NCBI GenBank assembly: GCA_021397845.1
Contig: CM038050.1
Location: 7,878,471-7,942,470, forward strand
Direction of reading: 5' to 3'
Source of the DNA: Areca catechu
Taxonomy: Eukaryota; Streptophyta; Magnoliopsida; Arecales; Arecaceae
DNA: 64,000 nt
A program made the position numbers and the translations under genes. A model generated the notes under the pieces. The model did no database searches and was not told the origin of the DNA. It saw only the letters and a program-made list of their open reading frames with translations. Below, one piece after another: positions 22,741 through 33,794 of this stretch; within the stretch, counting starts at the first letter, position 1; every line of letters begins with the position of its first letter.

Positions 22741-23500
22741 TCCCGAGCTCGCGGGCCCGACCTGGCGGAGGACGGAGCTCGGCTCGCCGTCTCGAGAGAG
22801 CTCAGCTCAGCTCGGCAGTGGAGCCCGGGCTGGAGAACTGACGCGGCATCCGATGCGGCGTCTTTCCTTGATGTGGTGCCTGTCAGTTCCCCCATGTCAG
22901 CGATCCCGCCACATCAGTAAGAAATTTAAGTTTTGCTATTTATTAATATTAAATTTAATATTTATTGAAATTTATTGTTTATTTTTTTCTTACAGTGCCA
23001 TCACGAGGATACTTCAGGCAGATTGCATAGCGACGAACTCCCAGACTATTACGGATGTTTGTCATTCTGTCCTTTATACTGTCAGCGAGCATGCACGTGT
23101 CCCGTTCGAGAGTTTTATCAGGGGGTCGATAGAGAGTACGAGACTCATTCACCTTACCACTATGCATCTTTATTGGGAGCACCTCCGTCATTCCAGCACA
23201 GACGAGGTACTTGACATTATAGTACCTTTCCATATCCGATGCCCAAGTTCACATCTACCGATGTTGTTGTTGCACATTTCGAGTATACCGCTGCACCAGA
23301 CTACATGACGCAGCACGATTATTCCGGATATCGAGGACAGGCCTATGGCGATGGTTTATCGCACACGTGTTGGCATAGCAGGCATCCCAGGTTGTGGAGC
23401 ATATGACAGAGCATTAGCCACCAGCTGAAGTTGCACCTCCACCTCGTCATGCCCAGCCTCCCGCAGGAAGAGACGACCACCATGTGGGACCTAGGACCAT

Positions 23501-24720
23501 TATTTTTTTATGTATTGTATTTGTAAAACTATATTTTGAAATGGAATTTAATTATCAAATTCATGATTTCTCATGTGGCATCAACTTCTCATCAATGGTA
23601 ACAGCAACATCAATTATGAAGTACAATACAATAATTAAGATAAAGAAGATATATAGATTGAAATGATATCCAGCCCGGTACCATTTCGGTCGATAACCCC
23701 GTGTTAGTACGATTCCCAGTTTGGTACCAGTTCAGTCGATAGTTTATGGTTTAAGTGTTTAGGATTTAGTGTTAGTAAAAAAATATTTACATCGAGTCGT
23801 GGAAGTGGGAATGATAAGTTATCACGAATGAAAATTTTTTAATAATAATATAAAAAAAAATTATTTACAACGATACGGTTGCCAGGGTCCGGCCCCCAAT
23901 CCTGCCACTGGTCTGGCCCTCTTACTGCCATCGATCTTATCGTCGATCCAATGGCTAGAGCTCGGTACCATCGGTCCGGGCGTCAGGGTCAAGCCACCAA
24001 TCCTGCCATCGGTCCGGCCCCTAATCTTGCCATTAGACTTACCGTCGGTCCGGCCTCTAGGATTCAGCCATCGGTCCAGCCCCAGGTTCTGCCTCCGATT
24101 AAGCCCCCAGTTCTGCCTCCGGTCCGGGATACTAAAAACTTATTTTCACATACTAGTAATTATAATATAATAGATAATTACAACTTATGTTAATTATTAT
24201 ATATATTTAAATTATATATATTTAATCCTAATTAGGTTAATAACAAAATTCACTGTATTAGAAAGGTTGAGCTCATCTTTGCCAAAGATGATTTCAACTC
24301 CACCTGGCTACCACGTCCAGACCTAAAATCTTTCCCCCATATCCGCACAATCCACGTAATCCATAATGCCTATTCTCGCAAATAAATATCGAATTACACT
24401 AATTCCATAAATATTTAATAAAAAAATATTATTTAACAAAAAATTCTAGGGGTTTTGTATTTTCAGTCTAACATTGGTTTAGGGTTTAATGTTTACGATC
24501 CAGGATTTAGGATTTAGAGTTTAGGAATTGGAAGATTTGGGGTTTACGGCACGGTCGCGCGTTTAGGATTTATCGGTATGTATTGCACGAACCTGGAGTT
24601 GGAACTAATTATATTATTTTCAATTTATAATTTTAATATAATTATAAAAAAAATTCTTTGGCAAAAGACATAATTTTAATGTAATATTAAATTACTTTCA
24701 TAATAATGTTTTTTAAAAAA
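23501..24720. other. MULE 3' non-coding region
   Basis: No gene. Positions 23880-24130 contain repeated TCCGGCCC-like phrases. Around 24470-24590 there are degenerate TTTAGGGTTTA-like phrases. A short GAATTC/TTTGCCAAAGATG block appears already at 24265-24295, so parts of the arm repeats extend inward. Confidence 0.55.
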
Positions 24721-25121
24721 GTTATGGCTTAATTTAAAATCATCTCTGGCAAGGACGAATTCAAGCCATTTTGAAATCGTATTCGCCAAAGATGAATTCA
24801 AGTCAATTTGAAATTGTCTCTGGCAAAGATGAATTCACCATCTGCCGCCACGTGTCCAAATCAGGTTAATGCCACTTGTCGTTATTCGCAGAGTGTGGTC
24901 CACGTATATCTAAAATCGGTTTTGGTAAAGACGATTTCTCAAGTTGAATTCGTCTTTGCTAAAAACGAATTTAGTCTGGTCACTTGCCGTTTGCTACGTG
25001 TCATCCATTTGGCCGGAGAGGGTGTTTTTCTGTCACGTGGACAGAAAACACCTACTTCTATAAATATATTTGAGAACACCTATTTTCATAATTTTTTTGT
25101 ATTATTTTTTTTTTAAAATTC
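24721..25121 (-). repeat. Right terminal inverted repeat of the MULE
   Basis: Reverse complement matches 4898-5180. Relative to the left arm it has about 135 bp more between the outer AT-rich end and the GAATTCAACTTGA block. That extra part contains CTATAAATATA (25058-25068), a good TATA box, between two copies of AACACCTA. Confidence 0.8.
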
Positions 25122-25130
25122 CATTTTTGT

Positions 25131-25772
25131 GCATGTCCCGGAAGTTTGGTAAAATAATATAATTTAGTTTCATGCAGACAATACACTCTATAAGGTATTT
25201 TTCAAACTTTAGCATGGCTCGGATTCGTCTAGCAATTTATATTATATAATATAGTTCCAAGAATCTTAGGTTTTGGAGAAATGATAGTCTTTGCATATTT
25301 AAATGATACTTTTATCTTTTTTTTTTATAAGTTAGGTGCATTGATTTAAATTAAATATAAATAAACACATCCATAGATATCAAAAAAAAAAAAAAAAATT
25401 TAAAAAAAAAATCTGCTTGGCATACCTAACATATTGACCTTGTACAATTAACCGTATGCAATATCACCTATTATTAGCTTCTTGATAAATATATGAAATA
25501 TTAAAATCAAAAAAATATATTATGCTCTAATAATTTTATAAAAGTGAATGCAGAGCTGTATAGTTACAAAATTATAAGAAAAAAATTATTTGACTACTAT
25601 CATAGAATTATCCTTTAAGAAAATTTATAAAGCCTGCTGTGTATTACATATTTCAAGCATTTATATACCATGGTGCAATTTTACCATAAAAGTTATGGTA
25701 TTAAAAATCTTAACATCTCTTGCAACAACTAATATATTAGTAGTGTTGCTGCCATATTACCCTCTAGGTGGT
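25131..25772. other. AT-rich intergenic DNA
   Basis: I see nothing coding; poly-A/T runs near 25381-25411. Confidence 0.5.
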
Positions 25773-26545
25773 TGTTGTGGCACCAGGAAATTATTCGGTC
25801 CCATCTAACGAGTTGGATATTGCTCTTGGCAGATCATCGATAGGTCCTATAAAAGATTCAGGGGCCGGGGTTACCCGCATGAACACTCCAACAATTAAAT
25901 TAGAAAGGGAAGATGGAATAGGCAATAGTGACCGAAGCTAGGTGCTACGATGAGTGTGTGTGTATGTATGATGAGTCTTTAGAATAGCTTTACCTTGCCA
26001 GGTGTCCCCCTTACCTATTTATAGTATTGTACGAGGCCATGGAGGGTTGCTAGGAAGGTAGCATCTGACGAGCGTAGTGAACCCTAACAAGTTATTAAAA
26101 TCTTATCCCCTGATATTCCTTTCGCTAGCATCTTTTTTATAAAGGCCACTACTTCTATTGCAATATTGTCTCCTACGAATACGTCTGTTGGTTGTGTCGG
26201 CTATATTTATTATAGTGGACATGTGGAAAGATTGACTTAACTGAAGTAGGTGGGGTAGAATATATCGGTTCAGTGCTAAGAGATAATTAAGCACCAAAAA
26301 AGAGGGTCGGGCACCAAGAGAGGGTATCGGGTACCAACTCTTAGGTACACCTGTTCAAGCAAAGACTCGGGTCGAGGTTGATTGAGCATTCGATAAACAT
26401 GGAAATCGACTTCGGCCATGAAATTTTTCAGAGTTCTATAGAAGGTGGTCGATGATGAAAAAGCTACCTGATTGCTCAATGACCACTAATACCATAGTTG
26501 GTGATCCAGTGAGCATCTCGAGACCGATGAGTAGTCGCTATAACA
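25773..26545 (-). mobile_element. Probable solo LTR or LTR fragment
   Basis: Plus-strand ends TGTTGTGGCACC and CTATAACA give TGTT...AACA termini. On the minus strand there is a TATA box (CTATAAATAGG, near 26012-26022) and then TTGGAGTGTTCATGCGGG, a phrase of the kind found near the R/U5 part of plant gypsy LTRs. No matching partner LTR or target duplication was found, so the limits are uncertain. Confidence 0.4.
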
Positions 26546-28065
26546 AATAGTAGTTCTGATAATGAATATAATATCTCTTATAATATTGATACTTTTATTT
26601 TTCATGGCAATAATAAAGATAACAACCAAGCTAAATTATTGGCCATAGTTGTCCAACCATTATATATAGAGAGAGAGCTAGACTTAGCTACGTTTGCATG
26701 AATTTAAAGCAAAGGTCAAGTCCATGACCATTTGATTTACACATATTTTCATGTAGAGAAAATAAAAAGTCAATATCATATTAATAGCATAGAATAAACA
26801 TAAATAGAAATATGCATAAATATTTTTAGAATAAATCTAAATATTTTAGAATAAATAGAAATAATTTTGTCTTTTTGGATTTTTGTTTATTTTGAAGTAT
26901 TTATGTTTATTTCGAAAAAAAATATACTTATTATAAAAAGCATTTATATTTATTCTGAAAAAATAGACTATGCCATCATTTATAATTTCAACAACTACCA
27001 GTAATCATCAATACATAATTAATGGAGTGGATATGTTGTGTTTATTTTAAAATATTTTTATTTATACTTATTCTACATAATTAATATATCATTGATTTAT
27101 TTTATTATTTTTGGATCTATAAAAATTGTACAGCGAAGGACTCGATCATATTTAAATCCAAATTCATTTGGATATAGTCAAGTCCAGCTCTCTTTCACAC
27201 TCTTTACATGTATAAGTAGCTAAATGTCAAAAGTCTGGACCCTCCTCGATTTGGCATTGATTAAGTGATGAATTGTGATCATCCGTATACAATGGGATGG
27301 CAGTAATTGCATGGGCCCTAATGAGTACAAGGGATGATGCAATTGTATGGGACCCATACAATTACCGTTGTCACGCTGTCCATCGACGTTCATGATTGAT
27401 CAACTGGCATTCTCGTGCTCAATGGCGAGTTGGGGAGGATTTGAACTTAATTGGTCAAGGACCGGTGCCCTTAGTGCAAGAAACAAGCAGGTGAATTGCT
27501 GGATACAACGAAGTATCTATCATTTGCTATGAAAAGTACTTTTAAAAGTGAACCCGGGAGATCGTTAATTGCCTAGCCAAGCTCTAGTTTTTCTCGAGCA
27601 GAGCAATATTATAGACCAAACCCAAGCTTAAATCAAGCTTTAGTTAATCACCCCCAAACACATTGCACATATGGGAATTTAAGCCTATTCGAGAGAGAGT
27701 AGGTTGGTGGCATAATAAGCTTATTCATCCAAATTTTCTCAACAATGGCTAAATAAAACATAAAAATACTCAGAAATTGACATCAACGGGAAAATCTATA
27801 CATCTTATACCAAAAATCTCATAAAATTGATGTGAATTAGATATCAGAATTTTTTTCTTTATTTTCATTTTACTAGCCAGCATTATAGTGATGTGAGATT
27901 GACATGCTCATTATTAGATGGGATAAGACGGTAAAAATTTAAATATCTTAAATTGAATATTATCCGATAGGATGGAGATCCGTAGGATAGTTATACCAGA
28001 ATTTATCTTTCTATCTCTTTTTATTAAAAAAAAAAAAAATCGTTGGTTGGCCATTAATGGACTAG
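26546..28065. other. Intergenic region upstream of the dehydratase gene
   Basis: AT-rich. Apart from a perfect 23-bp palindrome at 27341-27363 I see no feature. A GA repeat lies near 26668-26680. Confidence 0.5.
27341..27363. repeat. Perfect 11+1+11 palindrome
   Basis: AATTGTATGGG, one central A, then CCCATACAATT. A second arm, GTAATTGCATGGGCCC (27303-27318), about 30 bp upstream, can also pair with its right half. Confidence 0.8.
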
Positions 28066-28409
28066 CGGCATAATAAATGCATCAAATTTCGGAGCAAGGT
28101 TGCGCTACAAACCACGTGTTTCAGTTTCCGGACCATTCATTGCCGAAGGATCGGCGATTCGTATCGAAACTGCCATATCGGGGTGCGGTCACCGCGGCAA
28201 AAGTTTCCCCCGTAAGAAAATCCGTTCCTCGCTCGCTTCTTCTTGACCGGAGCCGACCTCGTGCTTGCTTCTTTATTCCACCTCGGGCTTGCTTCTTTAA
28301 TAGAGTCCGGTCCACCGTCTCGCCCACCTTGTGCTTGCTTCTTTATTCCAACCAAACCCGGATAGCGAGCGAGGGACCGAAACCCTTCGTCTCTCGTACT
28401 CCAGAAGCG
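28066..28409 (+). promoter_or_regulatory. Promoter / 5' UTR region of the dehydratase gene
   Basis: A G-box CACGTG lies at 28113-28118, and a weak TATA-like CATAATAAATG near 28068. An exact 20-mer GTGCTTGCTTCTTTATTCCA occurs at 28261-28280 and 28331-28350, with a partial copy between. The transcription start cannot be fixed from sequence. Confidence 0.4.
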
Positions 28410-31400
28410 ATGGCTTCCACCACCATCGCTCGATCTCCATGGCTCCGAAGGAGATCCACCGGTGGCGAGGGCAGGAGAAAACCCACCAAAACTCCCTCGA
28501 TGATTGCTATTAGGTGGCGGCGGAGGGCCTTCGCGATGACTTCCGTCCAAGGAGGGGACACCAGCAACGGCGGCAACAACAATACCGGAGCTCTCGAGTT
28601 GAATACCGTCTTCGATGATCTCCAGCACGATATCGCTTTCAAGGAATCCCCATCGCTACCCAGTAAGCAAAAATATCTCATTTTTCGACAGACTCATCCA
28701 TGGTTCTTTTCTTTCTTTCTTTCTCTTTTTTATTTTTTCTCTCCATTTGATGTCAAAATTTCTCCAATGGCGTTTGTTATAGAGCCTCTCTCTATATCTG
28801 ACGTCTCTGGTTCGGTCAACGGGTCTCGTCTTCGAGTTGCTTACCAGGTACCGAGTTCTTGCACTTTTTTGGGGGCTTCAATCGTTATTCATTTCGTATT
28901 CCTGTTCTTCTTTGCGCGTGTAGGTATTGATTTCTTGTTCTCTTGAAATTTATCTATTTCTTGATTTCTTTTTGGTGGGGATATCTGTGGGTGTGGTTTG
29001 GGCAATGGATTTACTGTGATTTAGGGTCTTCCGGGTGCATATAGTGAAACTGCGGCGGCAAAAGCATACCCGAATTGCGAAGCCGTTCCATGCGAACTAT
29101 TTGAAACTGCTTTCGATGTGAGTTTTTGATATTTTTGTTTCTCTTTTAGATAATATTTGTGTTAAGTTTTTATTTTTGCTGTTTTTACTTTGGCGATGTT
29201 GAAATTTAAATATGATCTGAATCATGAGGCATTAGGGGAACCAAGTTATGGGATGGTGGTATCTGGCCTGAAAGGAAAATGATGTTGCTAATATATTGGC
29301 CGCCTAGTATTTTCTACACTGCAGATGAATCAAACACCAGGAAGAAGATTTTTTTTCACTGCAGAAACCCACCCTTTTCTGTGTGATATCATCCATTCTA
29401 TATATGAGCCGAAAAAAAAACTGTCTGACTGCAAAAGCATGTAAGGTTGTACCGTTTATTGATGAACATGTGAATAGAGATCTACTCATTAGCTTGGTTT
29501 TACATGGATAGAGGCTTCAAAGTTCAAACCTTCGGAATTGGCCTTCCTGTTTATAATGATTCTTAAGAACCAGTTTGCTATGGTAGAGGTGCACAAAACC
29601 TTCCATGTCTTACAACTTGTGGGCAAGAGAAGCCATGACCATAAACTGTAGCCATCAAGCCTTCTTTTAAATATCAAGGGTTAGTTTTGTGAACCCTTTG
29701 TCAAAAGGTATGCTCCTTGAGTACCATAATATTGCTGCTGTAAGTTCTTTCAAGTGTTTGCACAACTTCAATCCATCTTCTGTAGTCCTCCCATTTCTTT
29801 TATTGGATTGCTTGACAACCTCCAAGGATTCTTGTTGTACATCCTGCTATCATCCTGGCCACTATTCTGAAACGTTGGTACTAGTGATGGAACTCTCAAC
29901 TTCCAAGCTATGACATCCAGCAGGGTTAAGTCAGCCGACAAGGCTTTGATAGTATGCTTCGACTAATATTATTTTTGTCATCTTGCAGGCTGTTGAACGT
30001 TGGCTTGTTGATCGGGCAGTTCTACCCATTGAAAATTCATTAGGTGGTAGCATCCATCGAAACTACGACCTTTTACTTCGTCATAAATTGCATATTGTGG
30101 GGGAAGTGAAATATGCAGTTCGGCATTGCTTACTAGCCAACCCTGGTGTGAAAAAGGAAGATTTAAAAAGAGTTCTCAGCCACCCTCAAGTAAACATTGC
30201 CTTTGTTTTCAATGTGGTCAAATTTGTTATAGCTGAAAAAGGCATTAGGATTTCATGTGACTTGTTATTAACTCAATTGAAATCTCAGGCTCTTGCGCAG
30301 TGCGAGCATACACTGACAAAGTTGGGAGTTGTCAGAGAAGCTGTTGATGATACTGCAGGAGCTGCAAAAGTAGACACCGATGCTAGCTTTGTTATCTAGT
30401 TTTGTTCTTTCTTCCTTAACAAAATTTAAATTTTCCGAGTAAAAATTATTATAATTCAACTAGCATTGTCAAGATTTCACGGGGTTAACTTGAAATATGA
30501 TAAGGAAAATCTGAGACTAAAATTTTAACTAATCCAAACTTTATTCTTTTCTACTGTTGCTTTCCTTCATTTTGAAAATTTATAAAACATATTGTCTATC
30601 TAGTCTGTTGCTGTCCAAAAACTCCAAGATGCAGGGGCAGTTGCCAGTTCATTGGCTGCTGAAATTTATGGTTTGGATATTCTTGCGCAAGATATCCAGG
30701 TACTTCCTGTATTCTCATTGATTGGATGCACATGGCTATCTGTGTACTTAAATGGCTATCTGTGTACTTAAATAAAATATTGCTTGTTCTGTAGGATGAC
30801 CCTGATAATGTTACTCGATTTTTAATGCTAGCACGCGAACCAATTATTCCGGGTACCAGCAAACCATTTAAGGTATGCTTAGCAACAGAAGTAGCTCGCT
30901 ATTTTTTGAAGATAACATCATTAACCTTTCTTTATAGGGAAGCACAACTTGAACTTATGTTTTAAATTCTATATTATTTTAGTCCATAGCTTGTTTACTT
31001 CATCTGACTGATGACACTAGTATTCTGTCATTCTCAGACAAGCATAGTTTTCTCTCTAGAAGAAGGGCCTGGTGTGCTTTTTAAGGCCCTTGCTGTTTTT
31101 GCCATGAGAGACATCAACCTCACAAAGGCATGTTTTAACATCTTGTACTGCTGCATATTGTTTTGACATTAATGCAGTCTTGAGCATGCGGGCATGCTCT
31201 CTGATGTACTAAATACTTTTGTCTCCTCAGATTGAAAGTCGTCCTCGAAAGAGAAAGCCCTTACGTGTGACCGAAGATGGCAGCAATGGGCCTCTAAAGT
31301 TATTACCACAACTGTTCTGTATTTTCATGTTTCTTTGCGCATTTACATATATCAACATATCCCGGAAAAGTTATAAATGAATATTCAAATGTTTGGATAT

Positions 31401-31645
31401 TAACTTTGTTGAATATACCGTGCCCAGGTACTTTGACTATCTTTTCTATGTAGATTTTGAGGCATCAATGGCTGCACCAAATGCTCAGAATGCCCTTAGG
31501 CACCTAAAGGTATTGTCTCCCAGAAGTCCCTGCAAGATATCTAGGAAACCCAAAGATAATTGTTGACAGTGCCTTCTATTGACAGGAATTTGCGACATTC
31601 TTAAGAGTTCTGGGAAGTTATCCAATGGACATTAGTGATGCATGA
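28410..31645 (+). CDS. ADT: Arogenate/prephenate dehydratase, plastid, 11 exons
   Basis: Converts arogenate (or prephenate) to phenylalanine (or phenylpyruvate), the last steps of phenylalanine synthesis in plastids. Exons: 28410-28662, 28783-28847, 29025-29117, 29989-30189, 30289-30369, 30604-30699, 30795-30872, 31038-31127, 31231-31298, 31428-31509, 31586-31645. Phases are consistent throughout and give 388 aa, the usual size. The N-terminus (MASTTIARSPWLRRRS) is basic and Ser/Thr-rich, like a transit peptide. The catalytic domain (about 102-275) includes RVAYQGLPGAYSE, ENSLGGSIHRNYDLL, SHPQALAQCEHTL and the TRF motif at 270-272. The C-terminal ACT domain (about 288-388) includes INLTKIESRP and ends LRVLGSYPMD, the phenylalanine-feedback part. 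The multi-exon layout resembles Arabidopsis ADT1/ADT2, not the intronless ADT3-6. Intron 8 appears to begin GC. The upstream frame is open to 28077, but the ATG at 28410 gives the usual length. Confidence 0.93.
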
Positions 31646-33400
31646 ATGACCAGAGGGGAAGTGAGCACACCTGAGCATAGAAGTAATAAGAAGTCTCTCT
31701 TCACCAATATTTTTATCAGAAACTTAAACAAAATGTAAGCAGCTAAAAATCGTCTATATCAATGCCTCTTCAAGCCATCATAACTAGATGCTTGAAAACT
31801 AGTTATTGTATAAATACATGACTCGTGAATCATGTTATACATATCTAGAATGATGTATGGAGTTGATAAGAGCCTGTATTTCTGGGTGAAGCAAGATGTC
31901 AATCTAGTAGCTCTAAACATATACCACATATATATGTTTAGTTTCACACTGGCTATCTAGAATGGCTAATCATTCATGTCATTTTGCCACCACAGCTGTC
32001 CCACATTTTCTGTCTCATATACGCTAGGATGCAGGGCTTGGTAAGCAAGATGTCAATCTAGTATCTCTAAGTGCAAAAATTTTCCTACCAAATCCGATCC
32101 GCTGAAATAATTAATTCATGATTAATTAACATGCTTTTTTCATTATATAAATGATCAGCATGTCAACTCAAAGCATGATACATATCATTTCAGCTTGTTT
32201 TCCTACATAGTTTTTTCACAATGTCAGTTAGTCATCAAGTCTTGGCACATTGGCATGGTATGTGGTTCCAACTTCGCATATCTGAGAACAGCCTCATCAC
32301 TACAGGCCAACTAAACTCTAATCTCTACAGGCCAACTAAACTCTAATCTTATCTGGTAGATTAGTGTAAACCATTCAGTTCTTTCATATAATCTTACCTA
32401 CACTAGACAATTTTTTGCTATCAATTTTAAATTTTAAGCCTCGTTTTAATATATTCACATCTAATCATACAATATTCGAATAATGTGTACTTTGGTTTGT
32501 TTTGATAATTTTTAGATTTTTATCTTTGAAATTTTTTGTTCTCCTCTCATAAAATGTTAAACATATATTATTTCTGTTGTTTTACCCATTATGCAATTTT
32601 TTTTAATTGTATTCTTTCCATTGAAGTTGTATTTTTGTTTTTTGTATTCTTCCTATTGAACTTTTTTTTGTCATCCAAGGTTCATGGGCAAGGAAATATG
32701 ATGTGTTTAAGAAGTGAAGGATCTACTTCATCCAGTCAACACTGTTTGAGGAACATATTGTTGACTCGAGGATCAAAATGGTGAGAGTATCTTCATGTAT
32801 GGAAGATTTCTGTATATCCAGAATAGTTTTTTTTTTTTTGTTTGGCAAAATTCAGAACCTTGGTCAAAGAATGTATAGGAAGTCGTTGCACAATCATGTA
32901 GGAAGCAATATCTTCTTCTTCTTCTTCTTTTTCCTTTTTTCAATGTTCAAAAATTTATCTCTTTCCTCTCCATTTGGCTTTTGATCTATTATCCATGTGA
33001 ATCAGGATGCTAATTTTATGAAATGCCAATTTCTAAGTGTATCTTCTAATGGCCTCATTCTATGTGAGGAAAAAAGATGGCATGTCTTTTGTTAACATTA
33101 GTGTTGTCAAAGGCACGCCTGAAGCATGCCTAGGTGCATGGTGCAGGCAAAGCCCAGCCCAACCACCTCGCATAGCCCAAGGTGAAGTCCATGTGCTTAA
33201 TCCCTAAAATGTCATGCCTTTTTTGGACATTGAGAAAATTTTAGGCATAGGAAAAGGCATTCCTCATCATTTTTGAATTTCAGCCACTTAATCTCTCAGC
33301 CACTTGATCATGATGATTAGTCAAAAGGAAAACAATACAAAGGGAGGGTGGATTAGGGATCTAAATTCCCGATTTAGAGGCACCAATGCTCCTTGTCTGG
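31646..33400. other. 3' flank of the dehydratase gene and intergenic DNA
   Basis: The 3' UTR probably lies in the first few hundred bases. CTACAGGCCAACTAAACTCTAATC is duplicated in tandem at about 32303-32350. No coding feature. Confidence 0.5.
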
Positions 33401-33469
33401 CGGATCTGACAAGCGCTGCTTCTTCTATAGTGGATGTAGCACTCTGAGTAGCTTCTCCACTCTTTGATA

Positions 33470-33740
33470 AGTCCCCCTTTTTTCTCTGCTACCTTGCTGG
33501 CAGTGCTGCTGCTCCTCCTCGTCTTCTTTTCTTCTCTTCTTCTCTTTCTCATCTTATTCGCTGCTGGCACTCCTACTCCTTTTTATCCTCCTCTGTTGCC
33601 GTGTTGCTGCTGGTGCTCCTGCTGCTTCTCCTCCTCTGCCACCCTGCTGCAGGTTCTTCTTTCTTTGCCAGTGCTGCTGCTCCTCTTTGTTGCTAGTGTT
33701 GTTGTTGGTGCTCCTGCTCCTTATCCTCTCTTTGCATTCC
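33470..33740. repeat. Low-complexity CT/CTG-rich stretch
   Basis: Repeated CTGCTGCTCC, TTCTTCT and related phrases. The Leu/Ser/Val-rich open frame across it (33464-33787) follows from the composition and is not a gene. Confidence 0.7.
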
Positions 33741-33794
33741 TGCTATTGATGCGATGCAACTATTGTTGTGGCATCAACTTGCTCTGATACCAAT

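Larger units (their letters stand above)
12267..22916 (-). mobile_element. Second GC-rich solo LTR (2.0 kb without the nested element)
   Basis: Plus-strand ends are TGTTGCCGCC and CCACATCA, flanked by a perfect 5-bp target duplication GTAAG (12262-12266 and 22917-22921). Read on the minus strand it starts TGATGTGG and ends TTGGCGGCAACA, nearly the same end as the solo LTR at 8420-10595. The shared motif is present on the minus strand (CTCCGATAGTCAAGTCA at 12403-12419). A later gypsy element sits inside it (12455-21085), leaving 188 bp on one side and about 1.83 kb on the other. The target was the donor splice site of a PMD intron. Confidence 0.8.
10754..23500 (+). pseudogene. Plant mobile domain (PMD) protein, multi-exon pseudogene split by insertions
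   Basis: A start with MDPGPSDHIVLY is typical of PMD proteins. Readable blocks follow in changing frames: ETYFSF near 11010, then LSITLQDVVIQLGLPIDGLP (the family hallmark), YARAYILQLRGGCLFMD, and RWRDDFCVTQVLTYVVSSYR after an intron (11598-11681). VPLIYFHLVKWHLPDRVVHQ (from 11945) and HDPYMQWYRNITYRFI (from 12136) come next. The exon ends at 12261 at a GTAAG donor. The matching acceptor is TTTCTTACAG at 22995, beyond 10.7 kb of inserted LTR DNA, and the tail reads to about 23500 with a proline/arginine-rich end. Several stops and frameshifts make it a pseudogene. Related host proteins (MAIN/MAIL family) act in nuclear gene silencing, and mobile copies are carried by MULEs and gypsy elements. 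Confidence 0.75.
4898..25121 (+). mobile_element. Mutator-like element (MULE) with a plant-mobile-domain gene, containing nested insertions
   Basis: The element is delimited by a 9-bp direct repeat CATTTTTGT (4889-4897 and 25122-25130), the target duplication length typical of Mutator elements. The ends are inverted. The first 30-35 bp match (left AGAATTTTTTAAAATAATAT, right end in reverse GAATTTTAAAAAAAAAATAA), and homology continues for about 200-300 bp of subterminal repeats carrying GAATTC, TCTTTGCC and CACGTGGCGGC blocks. Inside are a MuDR-type transposase relic (6959-8150) and a PMD gene relic (10754-about 23500), both on the plus strand. Removing the three later LTR insertions leaves a core of roughly 7.4 kb. 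Both genes are broken, so this copy is inactive unless helped in trans. The association of PMD with MULEs is known in plants; this assembly from raw sequence is mine. Confidence 0.85.

Noticed and set aside
21121..23308. Long Glu/Gly/Arg- and Leu/Ser/Pro-rich frames
   Set aside because: Products of the 117-bp tandem repeat in the second solo LTR; one frame runs by chance into the PMD tail exon region.
24470..24590. Degenerate TTTAGGGTTTA phrases suggesting an interstitial telomere tract
   Set aside because: Too irregular and short; better described as AT-rich MULE internal sequence.
28077..28409. Upstream in-frame extension of the dehydratase first exon
   Set aside because: Open by chance. 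The ATG at 28410 gives the family's normal length and a plausible transit peptide, while the extension contains leader-like repeats.
33464..33787. Hydrophobic Leu/Val-rich frame
   Set aside because: Encoded by CT/CTG low-complexity DNA; membrane-like character is compositional.
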